In this document: positions 35,571 to 47,025 of the stretch, piece after piece
Numbering within the stretch: the first letter of the stretch is position 1
Layout: the number at the start of each line of letters is the position of its first letter
Origin: Crossaster papposus
Taxonomy: Eukaryota > Echinodermata > Asteroidea > Velatida > Solasteridae
Assembly: GCA_037893245.1 (NCBI GenBank)
Contig: JBAIAA010000097.1
Span: 806,001-870,000, forward strand
Direction: 5' to 3'
Length of the DNA stretch: 64,000 nt
Position numbers and translations under genes: made by a program
Notes under the pieces: model-generated
The model's input: only the letters and a program-made list of their open reading frames with translations
The model's database searches: none
Told to the model about the DNA's origin: nothing

Positions 35571-38500
35571 CTAATGTCAAATAGGAAACAAGTCGATATA
35601 AAACACAGATATTTCGGCACTTTTAATTCAGACAGCCCGATAGCCAGATGAACAAACAAATGGACAGACAGACAATTGTTTTTTTAAAGACAGCCCGACT
35701 TAACCAGTTTGCGCCGGGATTATTTTAACATCGCCAAGCCCACGGGAGGGATTATTTTTTAAGAAACTCGATCTGAAGCGGGTTCAGGCTGATAGTGCCG
35801 GGAAGCACACCCACGCATTTCCGGCCTTGCGCGCTGCTGACATACATTTCCGAACTTGAACTTGGCAGGTTTATGCGTCATTCGTTTTGAATTTTGGAAA
35901 ATTTTTGCGTTTATATACGTCATCCGGCGCGAACTGGTTAAAATACAGACACATAAAAGCCTAAACTTACTGTTTTCACTGGGCACATCACAGGAATTGT
36001 CACTGCTGTTATCGCTGTCCTCGTCACTAGTGAAGCCTTCTGCAAGTCACAAAGAGCAGTTTTTGTTAGATTAATGCACACATACCCGACAGTTGGTTGT
36101 TGTCCTGCATGTAAATTCAGAAAAGTGGACTCAACTCTTGTCAAATTTCTGTGGTCTGTTTCTTTCTATTTTTCTCTATTTCTCTTTCTTGTTCTGTAAT
36201 GCAGGAGCAATAGCAAAAGAAATGCACACAAACACGTATACCATTTGTTATCATATATTGTGAACTGATAACAAAATGTTATTTCTTGCATTTCTTTCGC
36301 TGTTGAAGATGTATTAGTGAATAGTAATTACTGATCAAATATGTTTCAACAAAAGCAATAATTAATGTCTTTCTTTTGCTGTTGAGTAAATAATTTAAAA
36401 CAACTGTGTCCTTACCGCCAGTGACATGCAGTTCATCCAGGGATTTGCCCTGCTGGGAAGGCAAGTTTCCCCTCTCCAAGCTGAGAAAAAGTCTAGAAAG
36501 TTTGGTGACCCTCTGCACAGTATCTGGCAACTGGTAGTATTCACGATGGACACGCAAATCATGACCCATGAAGTTTGCAAGTGTTTCAAGTTGATGTTCC
36601 TTCAAGGCAAGAATTTGCGATGCGGTTGCCACGTGCTTACGAAGTTTTGTAGACCGGATGCTGGCAGCATTGTCAAGGCCCGCCATGTCTGCGTACAATC
36701 TTATACAGTCACATCCTCTTATATGACCTGTACCTCCATAAGAACATCGTGCAAACAAGTAGGTGTTGTCGTGGGCGACTCCAGCTTCATTTCTCTTCGC
36801 AATCAGAGCACTCAACCACGCCACCACCTCATTGCTGAGAAGCACAGGAACAGTTCGACCCCTCTTGCCAACTATTTCGACAACTCTGAACATCTTGCAC
36901 AGATGCCGTTCAAGATCAGTCAGCAGGCATTCCCCGTTGACACTAGCTGTTGTGTGCTTCTGAAAGTCTTCTAGTTTCATTTTTGATACCTCCCCTTGCC
37001 TTCTGCGGTTGAACATAATAAGGTGGCACAGTGCGACTTCATTCAATCTCTTCCAAGCTGGTCCAATTTGTTCGCCCCGAGCATCCTGGACAAGTTCCAC
37101 TTCTCTGTTGCCAGCTTCATAGAGGAACGCCGACATTTTCACAACATCAGCATTTGTCGGCAGAATTTGAGGTTGGTTGCGCTTTCCTTGGTACAGTGTT
37201 CTGTGTGCATGGGTGGATACACGGTCTCGCCAGGTCAGTTCGCACAACTGCAGAAATTCTTCAGCGTGTTGGGCTTTTTGCTTCTGGCCAGACTCTAGAG
37301 CATTTCCTTTAAGTATGAGTGCACACTTCTTGATGGAATGTCCAATCTTTAAAGCTAGAGACGGAACATCATACAACTGGTTGTCTTCATTAAAGCCAGC
37401 AATACCGTGAATAGCCTTGATGATATCATTCAGGTAGTGGGGGTGGACAAATAATTCAAGTGATGCATTTGGCTGGTGGGTATTCTTGCGGAGTTGTATG
37501 ACAAGACGACCCAATTCCCGTATCTTGTTTCGGATGTAGCCATGTTGATCTACATCGTGCCCGAGTTTCGCGTATTCCCGCTTGGCTACTTCCACAATCA
37601 AAGTGTCATTCTTGGCCAGCAGAGTCACCTCATCTCTCTTCATCGGAATAAGAACCTGGTTCAACTGGAAAGACACACCGACAGGTGGAGGCTTTAACAA
37701 ATCACTCTTGTGAGCAACACATCTACGCAGAGGAGTTGTGGTAGTGCTACCATGCGAGTGTGCAGGGAGTGCAGGTTTCAGTGGGCACTGGTGACGCCAG
37801 AGATCACTTCGCACATAATAGCCATAACAATATATGCACGGTCCGTATGCATGTGGAGATACCTTATGATTAGGCCTATATCCTACAATAAGTGCACCCC
37901 GGCCTTTCCGAAGGACTTGGCAATTGTGCCTATGATTACCAACATTGCGGATTTTCCACAAAAGTATCTTACGGGCACTTGGGTTGGTCTCAGACGCAAT
38001 CTCTACAACTTCGCTCTCTTCTTTGTGACATGACTGGAGATGACGGGGCAACTTAGATTGAGGTACTTCACAGAAAAAGCAAAAGTGTTTCTTGTCCCAT
38101 TTCCTGTGCCCACTTTCATTGCTGGTCTCCATGACCGTTATGTGACCGGTCTCAGTAGCCTCGGTTGATGATCTCTGTGACTCGGCACTTGAGGCTTCAT
38201 ATGGAGCAGTACAAACGGCAGGTCCTGTACCAGAATCAGCCTGTGGGCCATCATCCCAAATGGAACTGCTTTGTAGACTGTCTGAACCATTTAAGTGCGG
38301 ATTCAAGAAACTCGGATGGGCCACCTGGCATAGAAATCAAATCAAAATCACATTTAATTTTAAACAAATAACAATTTCTTTGGGGAGGGGTGGGAGGGCG
38401 AGGGGAGGGGTGGGTGTGTGGGGGAGGGGTGGGTGTGTGGGGGGGGGGGGGGGTGGGTGTGTGGGGGGGGGGGGGGGGGGGGTGGGTGTGTGGGGTGAAG

Positions 38501-41397
38501 GGGGGGGGGGATGGTGCTTGCCAAAAACACTTTATTTACAAATTTGTTTCTGGCTTCTGGGCACCCACAGTGAATATTTGATAGGGTTCAGAAAACAAGT
38601 TCACTAATGAATCAAAATCTTACTACTTTCTATGTTGCCGGATGCAGAAAACGTTTATGATTTAGAACGAGTGGAAAAAAACCAAAACACCACTGTTATT
38701 TTCTTTCGGGGTAGACGCATATGCCTAATTGCCTCGGACTAGTTGCCCCTCTGAAGGAGAGGGAGTTGGGAGTAGGGGTGGGAGGGGTGGGGTGTGGGGT
38801 GGGGGGGGGGGGTGAAAGGGGGGGGGGGGGGGTGCTTGCCAAAAAACACTTGATTTATAAATTTGTTTCTGGCTTCTGGGCACCCAGAGTGAATATTTGG
38901 GTTCTGAAAACAAGTTGAGTGTGTGTGAATTACCTCATATGGAGCAGTACAAACGGCAGGCCCTGTACCAGAATCAGCCTGTGGGCCATCATCCCAAATG
39001 GAACTGCTTTGTAGACTGTCTGAACCATTCAAGTGCGGATTCAAGAAACTCGGATGGGCCACCTGGCATAGAAATCAAATCAAAATCACATTTAATTTCA
39101 AACAAATAACAATTTCTTTGGGGAGGGGTGGGAGGGCGAGGGGAGGGGTGGGTGTGTGGGGGAGGGGTGGGTGTGTGGGGGGGGGGGAAGGGGGGGGGGG
39201 GATGGTGCTTGCCAAAAACACTTTATTTACAAATTTGTTTCTGGCTTCTGGGCACCCACAGTGAATATTTGATAGGGTTCAGAAAACAAGTTCACTAATG
39301 AATCAAAATCTTACTACTTTCTATGTTGCCGGATGCAGAAAACGTTTATGATTTAGAACGAGTGGAAAAAACCCAAAACACCACTGTTATTTTCTTTCGG
39401 GGTAGACGCATATGCCTAATTGCCTCGGACTAGTTGCCCCTCTGAAGGAGAGGGAGTTGGGAGTAGGGGTGGGAGGGGTGGGGTGTGGGGTGGGGGGGTG
39501 AAAGGGGGGGGGGGGGTGCTTGCAAAAAAACCACTTGATTTATAAATTTGTTTCTGGCTTCTGGGCACCCAGAGTGAATATTTGGGTTCTGAAAACAAGT
39601 TGAGTGTGTGTGAATTACCTCATATGGAGCAGTACAAACGGCAGGCCCTGTACCAGAATCAGCCTGTGGGCCATCATCCCAAATGGAACTGCTTTGTAGA
39701 CTGTCTGAACCATTCAAGTGCGGATTCAAGAAACTCGGATGGGCCACCTGGCATAGAAATCAAATCAAAATCACATTTAATTTTAAACAAATAACAATTT
39801 CTTTGTGTTATCTATAAAATATACTATCTATTTTAACACCATCACAAGCAACAACATTCGCCCTTGATGTGCAACTTAACTGACGACATACCGGTATTTC
39901 AATTCAATTCAATTCAATTCAATTCATTTATTCATCATGTGACACACATGAAATTTGATTTCCCTAGTACAGCAGTAATTACACAAAAATTACACAAATA
40001 TTAGAAAATATGCTCACAAAGGCAATACACACAAGAAATCATTTACTAACATTACATATTACAAATTATACAATTTCAATTCCAATTAACTACATGATAA
40101 CGACCCGGGCCCCTACTCTGTTATACCTTGAATATGAAGTTGGTAAAAGAATTTAAAAGCCTATTTCTTTGGGACTATACACATTGCACAAGGTAAATAC
40201 ACCCTGCAATCATCTAGTAAAATTACAGTTAAAGTTGTGTATGGCATTTGGTAAAAAGGAATTTTTGAACCTGTTTGTTTTTAGACTTAACTGACGAATT
40301 CTACCCGATTTATTTGTAACAATTAATGGGTTGAGAGGATGTGTGCCGTCAGACAAAACACAGTTGAACTTGTTCATGAGACTCCTTTGAACCAACACCT
40401 GAAGGCTCTCATTACCATCACCTATAATCCTATCTGCACGTTTCACAATACGTTCCAGTTTCTTCCGGTTGTTAACAGTGAGCGAGTTAAACCAAGCAAT
40501 AGAACAGAAAGTTAACAATGATTGAATTGTGCTCTGGTAAAACAATTTTAAGATCCGGGTGTTTACATTAAAGGATTTCATGTACGGTATTTATCCTCTT
40601 CATAAAAAGATATGTAATTCAAATGAGAATTTGTATCATGTGCATTCATTATATGACTTCTAAGACTTCTAAGGCACTTAGGGAGACACTAAAATGTCTC
40701 CCTAAGTGCCACTGTCTCCTTATTACCTAAAAAATTACGCTAGTTTGTCTCCCCAAGTGCCTATTTGGAAGAATTACGCATTTCATTGGTATTCTTCCTA
40801 ACCTGTCTGTTTTTAATTAATGCATTCTATGGTAATTTGCTCACCTGGTGCTCAAATAGGCAGCGTGTCACACCATCTGTGTATCGGACGCAGTACTTTC
40901 CTGATAAGAAAGCCACAAATTCAACTAATTAAACTTTAAAGGGATTACATGCAATTGGGAGTGGAAAGTTGAAAAGTATTTGTTGTTTACAGATCATATA
41001 TATTTTTGGTTCTGAAAGGGGGGGGGGGAGGAATCAAGTTTAGGAAAAATGGCATTGTTTATTTACATGTGGTACATGTCATGGGGGGATGTAAGAGGGT
41101 ATACAGCTGTCTTAATTTATGTGTGACAAATGGGATTCTACATTATGGATTACATTTCTTACCTACAGAACCCACAACCCTAATGTGGGTTCACGTTAAC
41201 GTGAACCCACAAATTACGAGGGCATTCCATTTGTTTTCGTCATATGTCCTTTTAGAGGCTCCGCACTTACCTTTGGTGAAGGAGATTATTACGGCAGGAT
41301 ACCATGATGAATCTGGAGGCCACAGTGCGATTACGTTCTCCCCTTCATGATGCTGGTGATTTGTCAAGGTTCCATCAAGACGACTACTTCGTTTCAT
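35317..41397 (-). CDS. Tyrosine-recombinase-like protein with zinc fingers and SANT-like tail (copy 1)
   Basis: Spliced minus-strand gene. The main exon, 38324-36416, follows an acceptor AG at 38326-38325 and ends in a GCG|GTAAGG donor. Exon 36039-35971 encodes an acidic EGFTSDEDSDNSSD linker. The last exon, 35570-35317, carries KRRPWTAEEK. Phases agree. Domains, numbered from the main exon: C2H2/C2HC fingers (CFFC...H...H near 82-100; CIYC...HQC near 163-180), then a tyrosine-recombinase fold. The fold shows Arg of RRRQGE (~442), Arg of KLRKHVAT (~562), His of FMGHD (~588) and Tyr of REYY (~597). The C-terminal RPWTAEEK...LPGKRDIE...WRNIKDF block is Myb/SANT-like. Function unknown; it could be a domesticated or transposon-borne recombinase. 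A candidate first exon is 41397-41271. The link between that exon and 38324 is not resolved, because the phases do not fit directly. Confidence 0.75.
35971..36039 (-). CDS. Acidic linker exon, copy 1
   Basis: 69 nt between CTTGCAG acceptor and ACA|GTAAGT donor, phase 1 to 1. It encodes a Ser/Asp-rich linker between the recombinase core and the SANT-like end. Confidence 0.75.
36416..38324 (-). CDS. Main exon of the recombinase-like gene, copy 1
   Basis: 636 codons without a stop. It opens with GTG immediately after a splice-acceptor-like TTTCTATGCCAG, so this is more likely an internal exon than a start; the first ATG is at about codon 65 (METSNESGH). The 5' 129 nt are a copy of the 43-codon module found upstream, here fused directly to ASSAESQ with GAAGCC in place of the GAG|GTAATT donor. 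Confidence 0.85.
38934..39062 (-). CDS. Tandem 43-codon exon, second copy (copy 1 block)
   Basis: 129 nt, exactly 43 codons and phase-neutral in this frame, bounded by TGCCAG acceptor and GAG|GTAATT donor. It encodes VAHPSFLNPHLNGSDSLQSS... to CTAPYE, identical to the start of the main exon. If spliced in, it would duplicate the N-terminal module. Confidence 0.6.
39619..39747 (-). CDS. Tandem 43-codon exon, third copy (copy 1 block)
   Basis: Same 129-nt exon with acceptor and donor, 685 bp upstream (on the gene's strand) of the second copy. Same 43 residues. Confidence 0.6.
39895..40600 (-). pseudogene. LINE RT C-terminal fragment (copy 1 block)
   Basis: Minus-strand frame 40581-40210: ILKLFYQSTIQSLLTFCSIAWFNSLTVNNRKKLERIVKRADRIIG and GRIRQLSLKTNRFKNSFLPNAIHNFN, a LINE ORF2 C-terminus. 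The 3' end is an (AATTC)n microsatellite at 39899-39927. It lies inside the recombinase gene, apparently intronic. Confidence 0.78.
40665..40775. mobile_element. M1-family MITE remnant (copy 1 block)
   Basis: Contains GGGAGACA..TGTCTCCC and ends GTCTCCCCAAGTGCCTATTTGGAAGAAT, matching the inverse of the M1 left end at 2408. A duplicate lies at 54104-54214. Confidence 0.5.
41184..41211. repeat. Perfect 28-bp palindrome in intron 1 (copy 1 block)
   Basis: Two 14-nt arms, TGTGGGTTCACGTT and AACGTGAACCCACA, with no loop. It lies about 60 bp downstream (on the minus strand) of the candidate first exon's donor. An identical palindrome lies at 54623-54650. Confidence 0.85.
41271..41397 (-). CDS. Candidate first exon (copy 1 block)
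   Basis: An ATG at 41397 opens MKRSSRLDGTLTNHQHHEGENVIALWPPDSSWYPAVIISFTK, then AAAG|GTAAGT, a strong donor (phase 1). The VIALWPPDSSWYPAVI segment resembles a Tudor/chromo-type 'W..D..WYPA.V' strand pair. It is probably the 5' coding exon of the recombinase-like gene or of a neighbouring transcript. Confidence 0.5.
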
Positions 41398-42118
41398 GTT
41401 TGTTATGGTAGTTCTGTCAGCCACACCTAGACTACACAACAATACAACAACAATATACCATTAAACTGATAATAAGCCACTTTGGAGTTCCGACTGCGCA
41501 TGTGCACAACAAGATTCAACAATTTTTCTCAAGGAGGTCAAGTGATACAAACACGGCAGACAAATGCACACAAGGCTATGGGGGACGTGGTAACCAAATC
41601 CGCATTTTTTACATTTTCTTGTGAAATCGAAAAAAATAAATAATATTTGTTCGAACAAAAGTTTGGCCACACAAAGCGGCTGAAAACACCAAAACGTAAA
41701 CAAAAATATGTTACTTAGTAACTTTAAAACACGACGATCTCTTGAAATTTGCTGGTACCCCGCTATGCTTTTGCACGCAATCGATGAAATGTTTATATCG
41801 AAAGAAAAATCGTCAAGGGAAAATGTGCGCATGTGCAGTTGGAATACCAAATTGGCTTATACAATTAAATATTAATAATTGTGGCTACTTATTTGTTTTA
41901 TTATTTATACAATAACTACAATTAACTATTTCTTGTTCGCACGGTGCTCAACAACTCATGCTTGCGTTGGCAAAATAAAGCAGTTAAATTTGGTTATAAC
42001 TTCTATATTATTCTGAAATTAGGCATATTCACTTCCCATATCATCCTATAGACTAGAGTAAGAGATCGAGGCCATTTAACTAAAAATTACATTACAACGT
42101 AAATGAGCACGTCATATA

Positions 42119-42684
42119 CCGTCATCTGGGGTGACTTTGATACTCAGTGTGACTTTGATAAATCACCCCGAATGTCAAAATTGAACAACAAAGTGTCCAA
42201 AACTCTGTGTAGTTGTGTTTTTATGATAGTATTTGTCTTTTCTGTCTTCGCAGATACTGATTGAGCTCTGATGTACCGTAACAATCATGCCACGGGTCTA
42301 TAAACGGAAGGCTGGGTCGAGGGGCTATCAAACCATTAAAGTTATCAGAAAACCCAAATATTTGTATTGTTTGAATAGTTTTGTAGCTTGTGTTTTTTTA
42401 AAACGAATTAAAATTATCAAAGTCACCCCAATAAGAGGGTTAATTTGATAACATAGGCTTTATTCATTGGTTATCAATGTCACCCCGACAACGGGGTGAC
42501 TTTGATATTTTGTTGTGGTTTTAAAAAAAATATGAAAACACAATCTGATGAAGAAGTGATTTGGTCTATTGATAGCCAAGAGGCACATTGTTATTAGTTG
42601 AAAGAATCAAGGGTGAAAACCCCATTTATCCTACTCAAAAGATATCAGAAGTGCCAAAAACTATCAAAGTCACCCCAGATGACG
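42119..42684. mobile_element. Foldback MITE H (copy 1 block)
   Basis: CCGTCATCTGGGGTGACTTT at the left, AAAGTCACCCCAGATGACGG at the right. Internal repeats of GGTGACTTTGATA and TATCAAAGTCACCCC in both orientations (for example near 42413 and 42480-42510). No coding capacity. Confidence 0.72.
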
Positions 42685-43982
42685 GGTATGTCATACTCTG
42701 CTACATTCATACTCAGTCATACTCATAGTCATACATAGCGAGTAACATGCAAGCTTCCAAATACAATATCTCTACTTACCATTTATTCCAGCTCCATGGT
42801 ACACCTAGCTAGCTGCAAATGACCACGTCTTCGCATAAACTACAATATGCACTTAGGCCAAAACAACGTTATAATAGTTAAGACATGTCTGAACGAGTAT
42901 GTTGTCATGTACTAATGTACACATGTAATTGTACATACATGTTTACATTTACGTCATTTTCACACGCGCAACCAACGGAGGGCGCTATGCCATTCAGAGT
43001 AATCCCGTTTGCGGGTTTTTTGACGGGGAAAAAAATGTGCATACTGCCTCACGTCAGGTCTTATGCGTCAACCGAGGACTCCTCCCAAACGCTTTGATAT
43101 TTAACCAACAGTCAAAAACGGCCACGAAAGTGCCATTTTTCACAATATTTAATACCGAGGACGCGCTCGGTTTGCAAGGTGTCCTCAGTATGTGAGTGTG
43201 TACTTACATTAAAGCCCTCCATTTGCGGTATTGACATGTACACGCACCCAGACGGGCCGTACTACACCGACTGACTAAACTTTTCAATCATGCTTTTATA
43301 TAGCGCTGGCTAGCTAAGCCACTGCATTGATTTTGAGTAGAGATAATAAGAATTACGTAACGACGCATCCATTAACCCTTTCCGAGTCTAACAATATTTC
43401 CGACACCAATTTGGACCAATATTCCTCGTGATGACCCACATATTGAAAATGATAAAAATGTGTCTAGGCCGCCAGCATTTTGTTCCTGTTTAGAGTGTCT
43501 CCTATTAATTTCAAAGGCCTTACACACGCTGATCATATAGGTAAATTATATTTTGCGGTTAGGAAGGGGTGGGTGGAGTTTCTAACGGTCGACACGATAG
43601 ACCAAAGAGGAGGCACCACGATTTACCATGACTAATTCAAGATAACCGGACGCCTCCAAACGAATGTCTGTTTTTTAACAGTGACTTTGCAGCGTCAAAA
43701 AACAATATAATGTTACTTTCGGTATATTGACTTACGAGAATCCGTGAAATCATTGTTTTATTCAACGGTAAACCATAAGTCTGTGTTTAAAGTAATAATA
43801 ATTCTTATCTTACTTTACCAGTAGGGGTTAACCGTTCACGTTTACTCAAGCTTCCCAGCGAATTAAGACACATTGCAACCACAAAACCATCTATTGGTCA
43901 GACGGCACATTTGAAACTCTCATGACAAGACAAATAAGAAAAAGATTCATACAATCACATTTAAAACCATTTTTTGCCGACT

Positions 43983-44002
43983 GTCAACCGTGAAGGGTTG
44001 AC
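43983..44002 (+). repeat. Short hairpin upstream of the Rep-like gene
   Basis: GTCAACC-GTGAAG-GGTTGAC: a 7-bp stem and 6-nt loop, about 170 bp upstream of the TATA box. A hairpin near a Rep gene could be an origin-type element, but nothing else supports that. Confidence 0.35.
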
Positions 44003-44169
44003 CGTGACGGTCTACGACGTTGGCAGGGTGCCAACTTGACAGGTGTACATAATATGACGTCATTAAGAGTTAAGTAACATTTGTCCAACGAGACACGTGT
44101 AGTTTTGAATGTACATTGTAGTTGATTGTTCTAGCATGGAGAAAATTTGGTGCTGGGTAATTGCAAGGC

Positions 44170-44176
44170 TATATAA
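44170..44176 (+). promoter_or_regulatory. TATA box of the Rep-like gene
   Basis: TATATAA in GGCTATATAAGCCGCC. Expected transcription start about 25-31 bp downstream, at 44200-44206, where the left 25-bp inverted repeat begins. The ATG at 44275 in ACCACCATGG is the first good start after it. Confidence 0.72.
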
Positions 44177-44200
44177 GCCGCCGGTCGTGTAGTGTCATTG

Positions 44201-44225
44201 GGGCAATTGCAGAATTGGCATCATC
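44201..44225 (+). repeat. Left arm of a perfect 25-bp inverted repeat bracketing the Rep gene
   Basis: Begins GGGCAATTGCAG and ends GGCATCATC. The exact reverse complement occurs at 47026-47050. It sits at the predicted transcription start. Confidence 0.9.
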
Positions 44226-44274
44226 GACATCTATCCGGGCACTTGGTCTACATTTTGGCCGCACTCGAACCACC

Positions 44275-45984
44275 ATGGACAACAACGTGGAATTAATGCC
44301 ACTGGCGGACCGTCAAGTGCGACAAGTCTACTTGATTACCTACAGCCAGGCAGACGATAGGGTCATACCAGATCGAGCGACATTTGCGGGAAAAGTCGTG
44401 CAAGCTTTTAGTCCGGTGCATGTCGTGTGCTGGTCTTGCTGCAAGGAACCTCACATAAACGGGGGTTTTCACTATCACATGGCGGTTAAACTTCAAGCTG
44501 CCATGCGCTGGCTACAAGTGCGAAATCGTTTAGCTGATGTGAACGGTATCAGAGTGAACTTTTCGTCCAATCACACCAATTATTTCAGCGCATGGCAGTA
44601 TGTCATGAAGGAAGACGAACTTGTAATACAGTCACCCGGCCATCCCGATTTGACAAACGCGGACCCGCCTAGGACAGCCCAGGCCTCTAAAGTGCGTCAT
44701 GACGCGGTCGTGAAGCGGTCTGCAGAAGATACGGAACAACCGTCCAAAAAAAAGCGTCGATCCCGGTTGTCGGCCTACGACGTCGGCCAAATCATGGTCT
44801 CCAAAGGCATCAAGTCACGCTTGGAGTTGTTGGCCTTTGCCAACAAACAGAAAACGATGGGGAAAACCGACCTGGCCGAGTTTATAATCAACAGGGGCGA
44901 GAGAGTTGTCAACCAAGTACTAAAGGTAACACATAGCCTATAGGCTGCATTAAAATGAACATCAAATAATTTGAGGTACACACCATCTTTGCTAACAAAT
45001 TAGTGTTTTAATAAACTCAGATTTCCACAAATTTTTCATTACACTTTAGCTGTGTACATATTGATGAGGGTCGCAGAATCCCACAATAGAAACAACAACA
45101 ACAACAATTATTATTTATACGACTCTTTGAAAATTCGTTAATAAGCCCTAATAGTATTATCTCTCATGCTTATTTATTTTGTCTGGAAAAAGTAGAACTC
45201 CTTCGCCTGACTGTTCGAAGCCTGTTGTAAATTCATCCAGTAATGTTATTGTGTGGTTTTTTTCTCTCTCCCTCCCCCCCCCCCTTCCCCCTTCCCATTT
45301 TGTTTAAAGGACGCCTGGGACATGGCGGAAGCTGAACCACTACTAGAGCGATCGAGACTGACTCGACTTCAAATACTGGAGAAGTGTCATAAAGTCGATA
45401 AATGTGTCTGTCATGGCGACTGGCTGAGATGTGCTAAAGACGTTCTGCATAACAATGGTGTGTTCGAACAGACTTTTACAGAAGCAGTTGCCACGCTTCT
45501 GGACAAAGGCAGGGGAAAATATCGTAACATAATGATTACTGGCCCAGCAAATTGCGGAAAAACATTTTTATTAAATCCACTCAACAAAATCTATAAAACA
45601 TTTACCAACCCAGCAACAACCACGTTTGCGTGGATTGGTGCTGAGCAGGCAGAAGTCCTCTTTCTCAATGACTTTCGTTGGACTCAACAAATGATACCCT
45701 GGCAAGACCTTCTTTTATTACTAGAAGGTCAACTTGTCCACCTTCCGGCCCCTAAATCCTACTTTGCACGAGATCTAGTTTTAGAAAATGACACCCCAAT
45801 TTTTTGTACTGGGAAACATCAACTTGTGCTTGTCCAGGGTGGGGCTGTGGATGAGAGGGAAACTGAAATGATGGCTGTCCGTTGGAAGGTTTTTCCATTC
45901 CACTACCAAATTCCTGAAGACCAACAAAAGCGCGTTCCACTTTGTACGCGCTGCTTTGCGTCGCTGATATTGGGTAAAGATTGA
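44275..45984 (+). CDS. Rep-like protein: HUH endonuclease plus superfamily 3 helicase (two exons)
   Basis: Exon 1 is 44275-44925, starting at a strong-context ATG (ACCACCATGG). The donor AAG|GTAACA and acceptor TTTAAAG (45308-45309) join exon 2, 45310-45984, in phase 0. The product is about 441 residues. Exon 1 shows rolling-circle motifs: VYLITYS (~18-24), the HUH metal site FHYHMAV (His 66 and 68) and WQYVMKED (Tyr 109, Lys 112), then a KKKRR nuclear-localisation-like cluster. Exon 2 carries an SF3 helicase: Walker A GPANCGKTF (Lys ~301), Walker B-like EVLFLNDFRW, and a sensor-type TPIFCTGK. Role inferred: nicking and unwinding for rolling-circle replication or transposition. No stop or frameshift is seen in either exon, unlike the other elements here. 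It could be an endogenised CRESS-DNA or parvovirus-like Rep, or a Rep-type transposon gene. A further downstream exon is possible, since GGTAAAG lies just before the stop. Confidence 0.82.
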
Positions 45985-47016
45985 TTATTATATGTATTGT
46001 TAGAATGAGAGGTTAAATAAGACAATAAGACAAATGGTACAAATGTGGGTTTTTTGAATTCCCCCCCCCCCCCCCCGCCCAAATGTTTTTTCACTAAATA
46101 TATTATTTGCTTTACAAATATTCTCTCAACTAAACAAGTTTTACTCAAGGTCACGGTGTATTTAGATAAATTATAGGGTCTACCCTGGTGAAATAAGGAA
46201 TTTAGTACATCATTACTTAAAGATAGGATGCACCATTGGTAATAGCTTGAATTATCATGAATGGGTGGATTTTGGGGGGTGTAGTTTAAAGTAAATTATG
46301 TCCGAAGTTTGACAATCGTGCATGCCGAGAAAAGCACAAACAGCGTTTATTTTTAACCGGCGTCGAGCAGTTGATCTTAATTGTGTTTTTTCGCGATCGC
46401 AATTTTTTTTAAATAAAATTATATTTTTCAGAATAATTAAAGGACATCTAGCGCACTCAATTTGCTGGATGCCTCCAATCATTATTAATTATTAACTTTC
46501 AGATGATAAGATATCTTTTAATAATTAGGTAGTAAATTCTTTCGATATCTGCAAATGGTGTATTCTACCTTAACACAAAATCAAGACCAAGAAACATGAA
46601 TTAGTTTTCCGCAATTAAGAACTGATTGTTTTTATTGCCAGATAAAATGTACATGTACTATGCTACACAACTTGTACTGATTTTTCGATATCGCTTGTTT
46701 GTTTGTAACACTTGAAGGAAAACTCTATGTTAAACAGGTGTTTTTTTTTCTAATTACGGCAATCTTTGTCATACAATGTGAAAAGGTGGTTTTCAGCACG
46801 ATTGCAAACATCTACAATTTAACTGTAGACTTCCATGTTTATGTCTATACTGTCATGTCACAAACATAGTACAATTAACAACAATCATATTTTTTTTAGA
46901 TGAGCATTAGGCATTAGAGTGTTTACAAAAACAATTATATTATTAAAAATAAGGTCCTAAGTTTGTTCAGAGGTAGTATTCCTTTATAGAACTGTCCATG
47001 GTGGTTTGAAAAAGCA
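45985..47016. other. 3' flank of the Rep gene, no gene seen
   Basis: AT-rich sequence with a poly-C run at 46061-46076. No coding region. Confidence 0.5.
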
Positions 47017-47022
47017 AATAAA
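47017..47022 (+). terminator. AATAAA adjacent to the right inverted-repeat arm
   Basis: Poly(A)-signal hexamer about 1.03 kb after the Rep stop. If used, the transcript would end within or just after 47026-47050. Nearer AATAAA-like motifs exist (for example about 46410), so usage is not assured. Confidence 0.45.
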
Positions 47023-47025
47023 AAT

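Larger units (their letters stand above)
38325..39895. repeat. Tandem repeat of 685-738 bp with G-rich tracts (copy 1 block)
   Basis: Each unit holds the 129-nt exon, a G-rich tract of GGGGAGGGGTGGG and GTGTGTGGGGG type, and two related 'gcttgccaaaaacact..atttacaaatttgtttctggcttctgggcaccc' blocks. G is on the plus strand throughout. Tract lengths differ between the two segmental copies. Confidence 0.85.
35080..43242. repeat. 8.16-kb segmental duplication, copy 1
   Basis: Matches 48508-56681 in direct orientation over its whole length. The only differences noticed are single bases near 40634, 40907 and 40966 and poly-G lengths. It contains the recombinase-like gene, its tandem exons, a LINE 3' fragment, M1 and H MITEs. 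It ends at ACATGTACA and is followed by CGCACCC. Confidence 0.93.

Noticed and set aside
36426..37410. Plus-strand open frames of 60-180 codons across the recombinase exon (also at 49854-50838)
   Set aside because: Shadow frames opposite a 636-codon exon with recognisable motifs and matched splice sites.
41461..41850. 129-codon minus-strand frame upstream of the candidate first exon (also at 54900-55289)
   Set aside because: AT-rich, Cys/Phe/Ile-rich and without domain or splice logic; more likely promoter-proximal non-coding sequence.
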